Under the pieces are notes generated by a model. It saw nothing but the letters and a program-made list of their open reading frames with translations. It was not told the DNA's origin and ran no database searches. Shown here in pieces: positions 21,268 through 32,648 of a DNA stretch of 64,000 bases (within the stretch, counting starts at the first letter, position 1; each line of letters starts with the position of its first letter). The stretch lies in contig OX422183.1 in assembly GCA_949130485.1 (NCBI GenBank), forward strand, positions 20,491,934 to 20,555,933. The letters are read 5' to 3'. Origin of the DNA: Agelas oroides (taxonomy: Eukaryota; Porifera; Demospongiae; Agelasida; Agelasidae). A program made the translations under genes and the position numbers.

Positions 21268-22208
21268 CTGTAGGAATGAAGGCAAGTATAGCGATCCTAT
21301 ATACTGATAGGTAAATGGTTTAAACCCACAAGCCTCCTTTGTCTCTTACGAAGTTCACTCATCAATACAGCTCTATAAATTAAAAGCTGGATATGTAGGG
21401 CTTACAACTTCCATTGATTAAGTACTAAATATACCTACCTTTCCAGAACATTTTAATTTCTTCAATATCAATTACACTTTGCGTCAAATGTGACTTGTTG
21501 TAGAGGCGGACAACATAGGGGAAGAGGTAGTTAACAAATTATACCATTTCTTGTACTTTAAAAACTTCCTGCAACGCTTCAAATTGAGAAATCATGTCTC
21601 ATTCATTAACTTTTCCTCCTCTTCTTTTCAAAGTGTAACACAATTTCAAAACCACTTTTAGGACTGTTTCTCATTGGCTATTCACATCAGATTTATGCTC
21701 CCAGGTGGAACTATATGCCTGATTAACCATTTCTTTACCAGCTCAAGATTCCTGTGCTAGGACATAGCAGTTGAATTACAGATCATAGAAGCTATACATA
21801 GTCTACCAAAAGTATATTTAGCCATTCTGTACAGGTTCACATCCCTGACCACACCCACTCATTAGTGAGCTTTATTAGTCCACAATCTTTGACCAGCAAA
21901 TACTTGTCCACACTCAGAGGAGGTATGACAGCATCACATGAGCAAGACCACAGGTTTCAGTTCTTTTAACCTCCCAACCCACTACAGAAAGGGTGAGACC
22001 ACTCCCTGCTTAAAGAGTTTTGGAGGAATCTATATAGCACTTGGTCAATTTTAACTACATATATTTTGTATACCCTGATGTTGACTTTTCAATGCGATAA
22101 TTAGAGTTTTAAATTACTGACACATATATACAAAGGATATCCTCCGTCTATTGGTTACATCACTTCCTTAGTATAAAACAGCATAACACTTCTATTTCTT
22201 CTTTTTAG
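21268..22208. promoter_or_regulatory. head-to-head junction between M1 and B
   Basis: The space between the first recognisable exons of two divergent genes. A shared promoter would be expected in such a place, but no signal peptide, Ig or FN3 exon and no clear core-promoter motif is seen on either strand. The gap may instead mark a deletion that removed the first exons of both genes. Confidence 0.3.
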
Positions 22209-22437
22209 CCTGCAGTGACCATAGCAGATGGAGTTGACAGTTCACCAACTGAGTACATCTTCTCCTATGGAACTGGATCTCCAATTTCTGTGTCAACAGG
22301 CTCAACTCCACAGTGCACTAGCAGCTCATGTCAACACACATTCAGAGACACTGACTTCCAAGTACAGCAATACAATGTGTCTGTGGCTGCCAGAAACGTA
22401 GTAGGAGTGGGTAATGCAAGCACACTTGTGACAATTG
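22209..22437 (+). CDS. receptor B exon: second half of FN3
   Basis: Acceptor TTTTTAG, donor GTATGT, 229 nt, phase 0-1. Contains PTEYIFSYGTGSPI, SSCQHTF and YNVSVAARNVVGVGNAST, which match the F-G part of the 238-nt exon of the paralogues. Diverged but intact. Confidence 0.75.
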
Positions 22438-24770
22438 GTATGTAGTACAAAAAATTCAAATATGCACGCTGCTTCTTCAGCATGATACAACTAATTGTGC
22501 AACAGCCAGCACTTTGATGTCCACATGTATATATGTATGTTGTGTGTACATAATTATGTATGTATATGCATGTATGTATGTATGTGTGTATGTATGTGTT
22601 TGGATGTGTCTAAGCAACCAAATTTTGAACATGAATAACACAAAGTGGAATGGGTGGAGGTGATAATGAGTGTGGCAGTGGGTTGCTAGAGGTACAACCA
22701 ACAATTACATTTCCCAGATAGAACAGCTTCGCCCTTTGGACTCTGTCTTGAGAATTGAGACTATTATATGTATGTATGTATGTATGCAGGTATGTATGTA
22801 TGTATGTATGTATGTATGTATGTATGTATGTATGTATGCAGGTATGTATGTATGTATGTATGTATGTATGCATGTATGTATGTATGCGTGTATGCATCTA
22901 TGTTTATACATAATAATGTATAAGGATTTGTCCCCATTAGGTTCAAAAAACAACATTTTTAATGTGATTGTTGATGTTAGAGTTCCTGAAGTCACATGTC
23001 AGTTTCTGAATGGCCCAGTTACATCTGCAACTTGCACTTTTCGATATGGAACTGACTCAACCTATGTAAATCTACCATACACTGACTCATCCAATGGCAC
23101 CAATGTCGGCAATGTGACAGTTCCGCTTAATGCACTACTCCAGAGTGGCACACTCCACTACTATGTTGCATCCTCCATGGGAGTACGACTGCAGGGGAAT
23201 TTTCTGACAGGTATGCACAACTATTTAACTATAGCATTTCATGTGATGGAGCATTTGTTGATCAGCATGATTAGTATGCACTTTATAATAATATTATATT
23301 TTATATACCTTCCAACAAAAGCTTGTAATGTGATCTGAATCTGTACAATCATGAGTTTGGTACAAATGTCAATTGTCATTTTATGTAGCCATGCATGCGA
23401 TTGACATCATGTAAGTGGGAAAGTCCCTTCTAGAGTTCCTGTGAGGTGTGAGGTTGGTATGACTATGAACATGTATTTGTGCACACATGACCCATGTACT
23501 GGTTTCTATACATCCACTTATAGTCATGCTATGATACCTGCTGTAAACAAGACACTTGTTGTCGTCCACTAATTTACCACCTACTTTGCAACATTGTCAG
23601 GTTGTACGGCAGAAGACCTTGGAATTACAGGTATAACTCCAGATGAGAGGTGTGCTGGGCTGCAGTACAGTGCTCAGTTCCCAGACGGTGTTGTGTGCTA
23701 CAGTGATGCCACTGTTGGGTCCATTGCTGTCTATATGTGCAACTCTACCCATCATCTGGAGGGATCCAGGTTCAGAGAATGTCAGCACAGTGAAAACAGT
23801 GGAAACTGGAGTGGTTCTGTTCCACAGTGTGTTGCTGGTTAGTTATTTTATTCTGGCACTTGATGTGTGTTGTCTTAATTATATGTATGTTGGCTGATCA
23901 CTTATAATAAGAAATTAGCATTCATGTCTCACAACTTACATAACGTTATAGCTACTATTCTTAGCACTGTAACTAATTCACAATTACTGAATCATTAACA
24001 ATGACACATGTACTACTACTAGCTAATGTCTGTTGTAGTAAATCTGATTGGTCAACTCTTTATGGATAATAATAACATTTGCTAGACAAGGTTATAGGCT
24101 TGAGATTCTCTAAAATGATGTTGGTAGTCATTGCTAACAAAATCATATGAATTGGCTACGATCACCTATTTTAGTGTGTTTGTGATGATCTTTTTTATGT
24201 GTATAGTTTACCTTCTGGTACAGCTAAAATACACCTTGATTTTTGTTATATTGCACTGAGGATGACATCTGTATCAAAAGTACAGCAGTACTCCATATGT
24301 ACTTCAAAAGTTATTAGTCTGATAGGTTTCTAGACCTTGTCAAGGATACTGATGACATATCGCAAGGAAGGAGGAAGTGTAATTGCCAAAAATTCAGAAA
24401 CTTGTGCATGTAAGAAGTACCTTGAGAAATGGTACAAGATGTAGGGATGGTGTAGCTACAAATCTAACCCTCTTCCCTCTACATAGGTGCTGTAGAGTCC
24501 TTCACGACTAGTGCCACTATGTGGATTGCAGTCTCAACTACTGGTATAGTGGTGTTCATAGCTGGTGTCCTGGTTGGTATTCTCCTGTTCTACTGCATTA
24601 CCAAGTGCCGATCACAGAACTCCAAGCCCAAGCCGTCTTCCCATCAACCACAGCAAGCAGGTCCACAGTATGAAGAGGTGTCTGAAATTGGGGAGAGCGA
24701 AGTGGCCTATAGGCCAACACAAAGAATTGAGATGAGAACAAATGAAGCTTATTGGCCTATCCAACACTGA
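22209..24770 (+). CDS. receptor B: single-pass FN3/sushi receptor, amino end missing
   Basis: Exons 22209-22437 (second half of an FN3), 22941-23210 (diverged module D), 23601-23837 (sushi), 24487-24770 (helix and tail, stop TGA 24768-24770). Phases are 0-1, then 1-1. The first exon needs a partner with the first FN3 half, and none was found upstream, so B is either truncated or its first exons are unrecognisable. The tail has all three tyrosine motifs (PQYEEV, VAYRPTQ, EAYWPIQ). B is the most diverged plus-strand paralogue, and its sushi module has clear Cys spacing where A and C have the looser module E. It stands head-to-head with M1. Confidence 0.7.
22760..22900. repeat. TATG tetranucleotide microsatellite
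   Basis: About 140 bases of TATG repeats with a few GCAGG interruptions, ending about 40 bases before the next exon of B. The open frames across it on both strands are artefacts. Confidence 0.95.
22941..23210 (+). CDS. receptor B exon: diverged FN3-like module D
   Basis: Acceptor CCCCATTAG, donor GTATGC, 270 nt, phase 1-1. Keeps VTCQFLNGPVTSATCTF, RYGTDSTYVNLPY and LHYYVASS of module D but is 13 residues shorter. Confidence 0.8.
23601..23837 (+). CDS. receptor B exon: sushi (complement-control) module
   Basis: Acceptor TTGTCAG, donor GTTAGT (slightly off consensus), 237 nt, phase 1-1. Cysteines in GCTAED, ERCAGL, VVCYSD, VYMCNS, ECQH and VPQC, with NWSGSVPQC as the classic sushi ending. Confidence 0.8.
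24487..24770 (+). CDS. receptor B terminal exon: transmembrane helix and tyrosine tail
   Basis: Acceptor CTACATAG, phase 1, stop TGA 24768-24770. Begins GAVESFTTSATMW, then a helix (IVVFIAGVLVGILLFYC) and basic KCR. The tail has GPQYEEVSE, VAYRPTQ and NEAYWPIQH. YEEV resembles the pYEEI ligand preferred by Src-family SH2 domains. Confidence 0.85.
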
Positions 24771-27700
24771 TTTGGCACTACAGTTTTTAAAACTGACACT
24801 AACTATACAACTATAGCTACTTCCATTTTTGCCACTACGTATACTTAGAGGAGTATCAAGAATCACCACAAGAATCCCTTTCTTGTTCCTAGAATCTCAA
24901 CATCACTTTCCTTGGTTTCTCCACTAATGTAACATTACATCATTTCTTATTCCTCTATATGAGTTGCACACATGGTTGCTGATTTTGTACTGAATACGTA
25001 CCGCCTCTTTCATAGATATCTGTGTATATGCAATGACACTGAGACTTGTAACCCTAATGACTAGCAGATGCTTCCCACGAGACTGTTTTTTTTTTTTCAT
25101 TCCATGGCGATAGCTAATCAGATGCATGTTGGGGCGTACATGGCTGTATACTTATTGTGGCCCATAATTCTGAATGATTTGTGTGCCATTTGTGTTAATA
25201 CACTGCATACAAGGAAAATCAGGGTGGAGGCATCAGTAACAGGTCATTGTAAATAGTCATTACTATTACTAGTATGCCATGTTATGCAATGGCATAATGA
25301 ATTGATTTGTAATTATAGCTTCCCATTCCCATGTTTGCAAAAATCAATACTATATATACCGATTCCTACATTCCTCTCTAAATTATTCATCAGGTGTGCT
25401 CCCAGTTTGTGTTTGTGCACATAAAAATATTCCAAACTAGTAGCATGCCACAAGTGGACTGATAATCATCTGTACACTATATTATACCATAAACGTGTTT
25501 GGTGTCATGTTTCCTGCACCCACTCCAGTGCCCAGTCTGGTTGTTCAGGTACTGACTATACTTACACTACTGGTAAGCTTGAAGAATTAAGCAACTGGCT
25601 GTACATTTGAATACTAGAATGTATCACAAGGTTCATATACAAAGTAATTCATAGCATTCCAAACATTACATTATCTAAAGGTGATAGATGATTATCACTT
25701 TCACTCCATGAATTTTCAATTGACATGAATAATAATTATCACATGATGTCATGAATTTCTTCCCATGAATTTTGCATACTGTAAACAAAGATGATATCAT
25801 GCACATCACATGTTATCATCAGAGTGATTTACCCACTTTAATGAATATGTACAGCTGTGCAGGTGGTCACACAGTGACACTGTTAGCTATACGCTCCATA
25901 TACTATTCACTCTGAAAACAGCCTTAATCTTTGATGTGAAGTAGCTAGTATATACTCTAGTAGACATTAATTTTGTGTACAGTTTCACATTTAGATTTTG
26001 AACAGCTACAGTGTATGTAATAATCACGTTTTGCTTCAGTCCTCTGCCTCCAGTTAATTTTTTTCATGGCCACAGGTACTGTAATATACTATGGCCACAC
26101 CATGATGTATTACAAAAAGTGCATAGCTATGTAAAACTTTTAAAAATCCATCAGATTATACTACATAAATACTTTGCCTGGCAACTGGCTATGAATATTA
26201 ATATCAGTGATGTAATGATTACATTTCTAAATTGCAATTACTAATTACTAACATAATTTGCAATTCATAATATTACTAATAGAAAGTAATTGTTACTATT
26301 ACATTTACTTGTGCGGTTACTCAAAATGTCTGACACATTTATAGTTAATGTATTGCTTAGAGCTGTCAGTACATGTAAATGAGGTTGTAAGTTTGTGAGG
26401 ATATTCCACTTGCAACATCTTTTATACTTGGCCCAAAGAATGAGAAAAGGAGAACGGGATGAAGCACAGAAAAGGAGTTTGGGGAAAGATTTTACATACA
26501 ACCATTACATGTAATTGTACATAATTGACATTGCAAGGCAGCTATGATGGTGGTGTTTCAACTTACAAACTCCACTATGATAATTGCAATGGATTACAAT
26601 TACAAATTACCATTACAACATCACTGGTTAATTTTGTAATGAAGTCCAATAGCAACAATGTCATAATGCACCCTATAGCAATTGGTGATTGTACAATATC
26701 ATGTGCAACAAAGGACACCCAATGTGATATCAAGTTTTATATCAACTTGTCAACATATTACAGAATCAAGGCAATATGAACTCTTAATAGTTTCCAAAGC
26801 ATATTATACTGCTCTATACGAGTTGGTGCTCTTGCAACATCGAGCACGCTCACACAAATCACAATGCACATGAACTGCATGGTCAAAGTATGTAAAATAT
26901 AGAATACAAATTATAAATGGTTAAAGTAATACTATTGTGAATGAATCGGTCAATGTATGCATTCTCTCTCTGTTGCAAACCAAACAGAGCAAGATACACA
27001 CAAACAGCGTGAAAAAATCTTCCATGCAGTATGTATGAAACTAGAAATATATGCACAAACTCTTACTAAGTATATAGATTTGCAAGCAGAATGTTTTTCT
27101 TTTACAATAACGGGGAATGAAAGCTATTTACAATTCCAGCAAGTTACAATTATAAAATGCCCCTACCAGCTTAATACATAGACAAACTATGTGGGTGAAT
27201 GCCACTTATGATACATCTAACTTCAGGTTGACAGGATCAAGCTGTGGAAGTTGCAAATTTTTAACATGTATGGTTTGCTTCATGTGCTGCTGTTTGGCAA
27301 ATCACAGTGGTTTCAGTGGTGCACTGCAAAAGAAGAAGGCCTTCAGTAAGAATATTGAAATTCAACTCACTGTGGCTGCATACAAATCACACAGATATTA
27401 TTTTATTAACCACTGCTACACATGACACCATTTTCTAGCTCCGTTGAGTGAGTACATGTAGCTACCTAGGTAGAAACTCAACTGCAGCTGCTAATAAAAT
27501 CACATGCACAAATGCACCACATATTAACTATATACACATGAAACATATAAGCACAGGCATGCAGCTTCAGAGACTCGTTATGGAAGTTGTGTGTCAAGTG
27601 GGGGAGCACCGACACCGGTTTGCACCTCGGTGTTTTTATCCTCAGGAACTGACTGGTTTCTACCAGAAATGAGTAATGGTATAGGTGGCTGTAACTGAAA

Positions 27701-28137
27701 CAGTTTGGCAGCAACAGCTTATTTTGGGTGACACCAAAGTGCAAATAAATAATATGTGAAGTATATGTGAGTTCTGCTGTATGCAGAGTGAGCGCGTAAA
27801 ATCATTACGAGTACAATTGGTGATTGAGGCCAATCCTTAGTGATGAAGTTGAACACGGGTGCAGCTGTGCCACTTGTGTTCATACACAGATGTCTTGACA
27901 AGCTTCAGAAAGAATCTACCCTAAGTCACCTGAAGAAAGTCCTCATCGAAGCATAAGCTCGAGAAAACTATACTGTGAATTGCTCACAATAGATCGTGAA
28001 TACACGTGCCATTGCAGCTGCAAAGACAATAAAGAATGCAGACAGTAATGCCTTGTTCTCAAGCGTAACTGCCGCAAGCAAATTGTTAGGATTCAGCCAC
28101 AACGGCTTCAAAACGGCCTAAAAAAGTGATTCGAGAG

Positions 28138-28265
28138 CAGTTAACATTTTCTAGGGGTGGGGTACCAGGTGGGGGGAGGAGGTGGGGCGTGCCCCAGAAC
28201 ATTATGTGTGTGCTTCGCACTGCAATACGGCTGGACTATTTCAAATTTGCTTCACACGGGCCTGT
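28138..28265 (+). repeat. dispersed transposon fragment, copy 1
   Basis: TTTTCTAGGGGTGGGGTACC, GGTGGGGCGTGCCCC, AGAACATTATG and GCTTCGCACTGCAATAC recur in order at 28553-28680. Direct orientation, several substitutions. Confidence 0.75.
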
Positions 28266-28552
28266 AGTGTGAGTACTAATTCAAAGATGTGGCAAATTTG
28301 ACCACCATACCTCTTTGAAGTGAGAGTAATTGGGGTCAGCAGGGTTTGGGACAGCATGGGGATGACCTCCATGCATCGTCTTGCTGTATGTATCCCCGCC
28401 TCCTGTCTCACTATGTTCTCCCTGCAAGGAGAGATTGGAAAACACGAAGATCTCTTAGTTGACACATTCTAGTCGGATATTATTTACCAATTGTTGGTTT
28501 TCATGGAAACTGGCACACCCACACATAAACATTGCAATAAACACTAACTCCT

Positions 28553-28680
28553 CATTTTCTAGGGGTGGGGTACCGGATGGAGGGAGCTAGGGGAGGTGGG
28601 GCGTGCCCCAGAACATTATGCGCACGCTTCGCACTGCAATACAGCTGGACCATCTCAAATTTGCTTACTACAGGCCTGAA
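28553..28680 (+). repeat. dispersed transposon fragment, copy 2
   Basis: Second copy of the 28138-28265 sequence, with an 8-base insertion near GGAGCTAGGGG. Both end close to GCCTGTAG/GCCTGAAA. Confidence 0.75.
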
Positions 28681-31600
28681 ATGTGTTTGCAGATAAAAAA
28701 AAAAGCTATCTACTTTTATTTCTTCCTCATTCTTGTTCGCAGTTGGTTGCATGCATCTTTCAGGTAAGAGGAATCGTGGTGTTTAGTTTAACAAGCAAAT
28801 TCCCAAATGCCCTGGTAAAACTTAGTATGTACAAATTGTGTGTTCTTTATCTGCCCACCCACAAGTACCTAAGAATGAGGCTAAACATGAAATTGGTTTA
28901 TTGATGATGTAATTTATTTCCCTCCACTGAACAAAACTTGAGAAATGTGGCTGTTAGTTTCTCATGGTGTTAGGGTCTCTGCTGTACTTTCCATGTATCC
29001 ACATTACTATGTCATGCCACAATATAACCTGAGCTGGTAGTGAGCGTGCTGTACAAAATATGGATAGCTGAGGTGAGGCATGAAAACAATGCTATAGTTA
29101 TCCTATGAACTATTATGTATGAGGTCATTATGAGCATTTACTAAAGTATGTTTCTCTCTTACCATTTTTGAATAGTAACATGACTTGTAGAGAATATATG
29201 GTTCCTCCTGAACATGAATTTAAAACAAGAATGATGATAAAGAATACAGCCATACGTATCTATGTATCTATAACTGCAGTACAGTTCCTCCTGAGCAGCC
29301 TATAGCAAGGATTGATAGATCTTCCAAGAGGGAATATAAATTTGTATGCCGTTCTATGTGCAATGGGGGAGACAATCGTTTAATCTCACATTTAAGTTCC
29401 AATATACGGTAACTTGCACACTTGAAAATAAAAACCTGAGGTCTCCAGAGAAGACATACCCTGCACTATGCTACAATGATAAGAGTACTGACATTCACAG
29501 GTAGCTGTCACTATTAATATCCAAATAGCATTGGAGAAGGAATGGATCCTGATGGACTGCATGCATGGAATTCAAACTGTTACCAGTTGATCTACTTATA
29601 GTGATAACTTATCCAAGCAACGTAAAAATCTACTACTCCCACACCTTCAGTTGCGCTTGTAGCCCCTTTCTCACTTCAACTGGACTTTGAATCCACAAAT
29701 AGATCTTGGACTGCCATGGACTACCACAGTTCCAATTGAAGTACTTTGCTAGGATTCCCCTATATTATGAACACAAGTCTATATATTATGCTTGAATTCC
29801 CACCATATCTGAGTTGTCAACCGTATTAAAACGGTAGATGATACTGATGTAAGAATAGAAAAGAGCTGAAAATGTGGAGGGATAGAATCAGTTCAGACTC
29901 CACTACATACACACCTGTTGATTTTTTTCAACTTCAGTTTTATTGTCAACAATCATTTAACCCTGTAAATATATGCATTACTAAATTCGTCACCAGACAG
30001 ACAGACAAAAAATATAAAATGGTTTGCATGCATGGGTTAAGTTAATTATACACAAGTGTGACTTTCATACAAGAAACATTTAACATATAGCAGTGAGAAA
30101 CAAGCAAAAATGGAATAGCCTTGAGCAAAGGAAATACGAAAGAACGCCTGGCACACACTCTTCGAAGAGGTACAGACTCTAGATTATTTCCATTACTCAT
30201 GTTATATATATGATATCAGAGTTTAGTAGTATATATACTTTAGAAATGGCGTTGAAAGGTTCACTGCCAGTCCTTGCAGCATGCATGTAAGCTCTTTGTG
30301 AAGCTAAACAAGCTGTAAACAAAGCTGCATGCTGACTGGCTTTTAAAACTGTATATGGTTGATGTCTCTAAAGTGAGATTTGGTAGGCTATCATGCAAAA
30401 CAATCCATGCTGGAGTGGTTGGTTCTGGTTTGTGAGACTAGGTGACTCCTTATATATAACAGAGGATCTGCCAAGGTGGCATAGTGAGTCCAGTATTTGG
30501 ACTCATCATGGCATATATGATATCAATTTTGTTGGACAAGTGGCAACCGCACTCTACCAGGAATGTGGTTGCCAACTATCTAACAGACTTGCCAAATCAT
30601 ATCACCTAAATGCAGGATAAACACAAGAGTCTATATATAAAGTTTAATTGAACTAAGTCCCATACCATAATTATTGCCCTGGGCAAGTACACTAATAGGG
30701 CACTCATAGCTCAATCAAGACAAACCAGGAGTGGAGCCTGACAGCGGGTCAAGCTGTGCCATGCAAGCCAAGAAATGGAAGGGTGTGTGCAAACCTCGAA
30801 TCTTGTTTTTATAGTAATGCATTTGCTGTTACATGTACATTAGCAACAATACTGGCAAAACACTTACTAGCTAATGCTATGAGTCACCATATAATGTGAT
30901 TATGCAAAAAAAATGAGTCCCACCTAACGTTATTTTGCAAAATGCAAAAAGTTTCACCCACATATCTACCAACTGTTTTGTGGTTGCTAAGAGCAATATT
31001 ACCACTCTCTTTACCTCAAGGTTTGGCACGTTCACTTTGGAGTCTTGTTTTGTTGATGACAGCAGCCCTCTGACGCTGTCCCCACTATAAAGGAGGGGAA
31101 AAATATTACATTTTCCAGAACATAAACTTGCATACAAGTACAGTTGCTGCACTGTAATCTAAAAATATATGCAACTAAAATTAAAGTCAGTGAATCCTCA
31201 AAAGGGGGAGTGCACACAAAGTAAGTGTTCATTGAGAAGCACTTCTTGAAAACCATAATAATTAATATACCAATAAGTGACAGTCTGGATGGACAGATTT
31301 AACCCTTTTGAAGCTGATAGATCTTGGTTTCATGATATCACTTTGTGGAGTGCACTTGGGAGATAGCCATAAAAGCTCTGCACCATGATAAGGATGGGAC
31401 AGGGGGAAGTGGCTGGGTCCAGGGTGGAAAGCACATATCAGCCGTTTTTCTCTTCCTTCCCCAAATGGGCTTAGAAATGGCTCTATTTCTGACACTGTAG
31501 TCATGTTTCAGTGTGGAAAGCTGATTATTGAAAGCTTAATCATCACTGGGTGTGATTACTACAGTCAGGGAATTGCTGGATTTCCTGTTGGACTGAGTCA

Positions 31601-32526
31601 GCATAAATACTAACACCAGTCCAGCATTTCAGTTTTTTTGTGCATGGGAAGAAAGAGCCTTGGTACACCCCAACATGGTAATATATTTACACCCCAAGAT
31701 ACAAATTCATGTAACATCTATGTAGGCCTGCCTTTTATCAGGGAGATGGAGATGTGGTTCATTACACGTCCATCTGGCTTTATGGGGATTTGGAAAAATC
31801 GTCAGGTTCAAATTCAAGTCAGTTTTGCAACACACATGCAAATGTACTGTAGCCTTGTTCCCGGGCATCATCACTCTGCAAATTATGTATTTCACTGACA
31901 AACACACGTACAATTTGTATCAAGTGAATGCTGTGTGAGGTGTAGTGTAAATATACTGAGACATTGCATATTCAGTTAAAGACCATGCTAGGAACAATTT
32001 AAAGTTTTTTTGTCCTAAATTTGAATGCAAATTTTTCCACCCCCACACGATTGAGTTGCATGCATTCTAGATGCATTGGAAACTGCTCATTGTATTTGGT
32101 AAATGCTGTATATTAGCCAAAAAAATCTGTGAAAGGAAGACATTAAGAATTCATTACACAAAGTGGGACGGTGAATTGCCAAGTAAATGTATTTTCCTGG
32201 ATGGTGTGTATACCTATCCATACAGTGTATTTACATGCAAGTGTACCTTCCATCTGGTACAGTACGGCTCTTGTTCTCGGTCTTGTCTGAATGCCCACCT
32301 ATTTCACCGGTTCCCCTACCACCTATGTCATGACATGCACAAGGACAGAACCATGTTAATGCAGGTCCAGCCTACATGTAGCCATATCTTGCTGCTATCT
32401 TACTCCCTACAGTGTAGCTTTGTTCTGTCCACAAACGTTCATCACTGCCATACTTTGACTAATATGAAAAAACCTGCATTATTTGTAGAATGGTATCATA
32501 CATGGCCACAAGCTCTTATGATGATG

Positions 32527-32648
32527 TCATGACTGTGGGATAACTTTCATGGCTTTGCACTCATCAACTGTCATAACAATGGCCAATGGGATCCCCACCA
32601 CTGACAGAATCAGGAGGACTATGATGGTCACAAACACGCATTTAAAAA
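32527..32648 (-). CDS. M2 terminal exon: membrane helix and stop
   Basis: Acceptor TTTCCACAG, phase 1. Encodes VTIIVLLILSVVGIPLAIVM, then TVDECKAMKVIPQS and TGA. Shares TIIVLL.L.VVGIP with 33237-33341, so the two are duplicates. Confidence 0.7.

Larger units (their letters stand above)
24771..32526. other. gene-poor interval between receptors B and M2
   Basis: Nearly 8 kb in which I find no exon that matches the receptor modules and no other recognisable gene. It contains AT-rich unique sequence and a repeated G-rich transposon fragment (28138-28265 and 28553-28680). Some open frames exceed 60 codons, but none has flanking splice signals or a recognisable product. Confidence 0.5.

Noticed and set aside
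22610-22995. Open frames rich in Tyr-Val-Cys-Met or His-Thr-Tyr-Ile
   Set aside because: They cross the TATG microsatellite; only the plus-strand part 22941-23210 is a real exon.
30393-30620. A 75-codon plus-strand open frame in the gene-poor interval
   Set aside because: No homology recognised, no splice signals and no neighbours to join.
32071-32532. A 153-codon plus-strand open frame
   Set aside because: No recognisable domain and no coding-like pattern; its end overlaps the last exon of M2 on the other strand.
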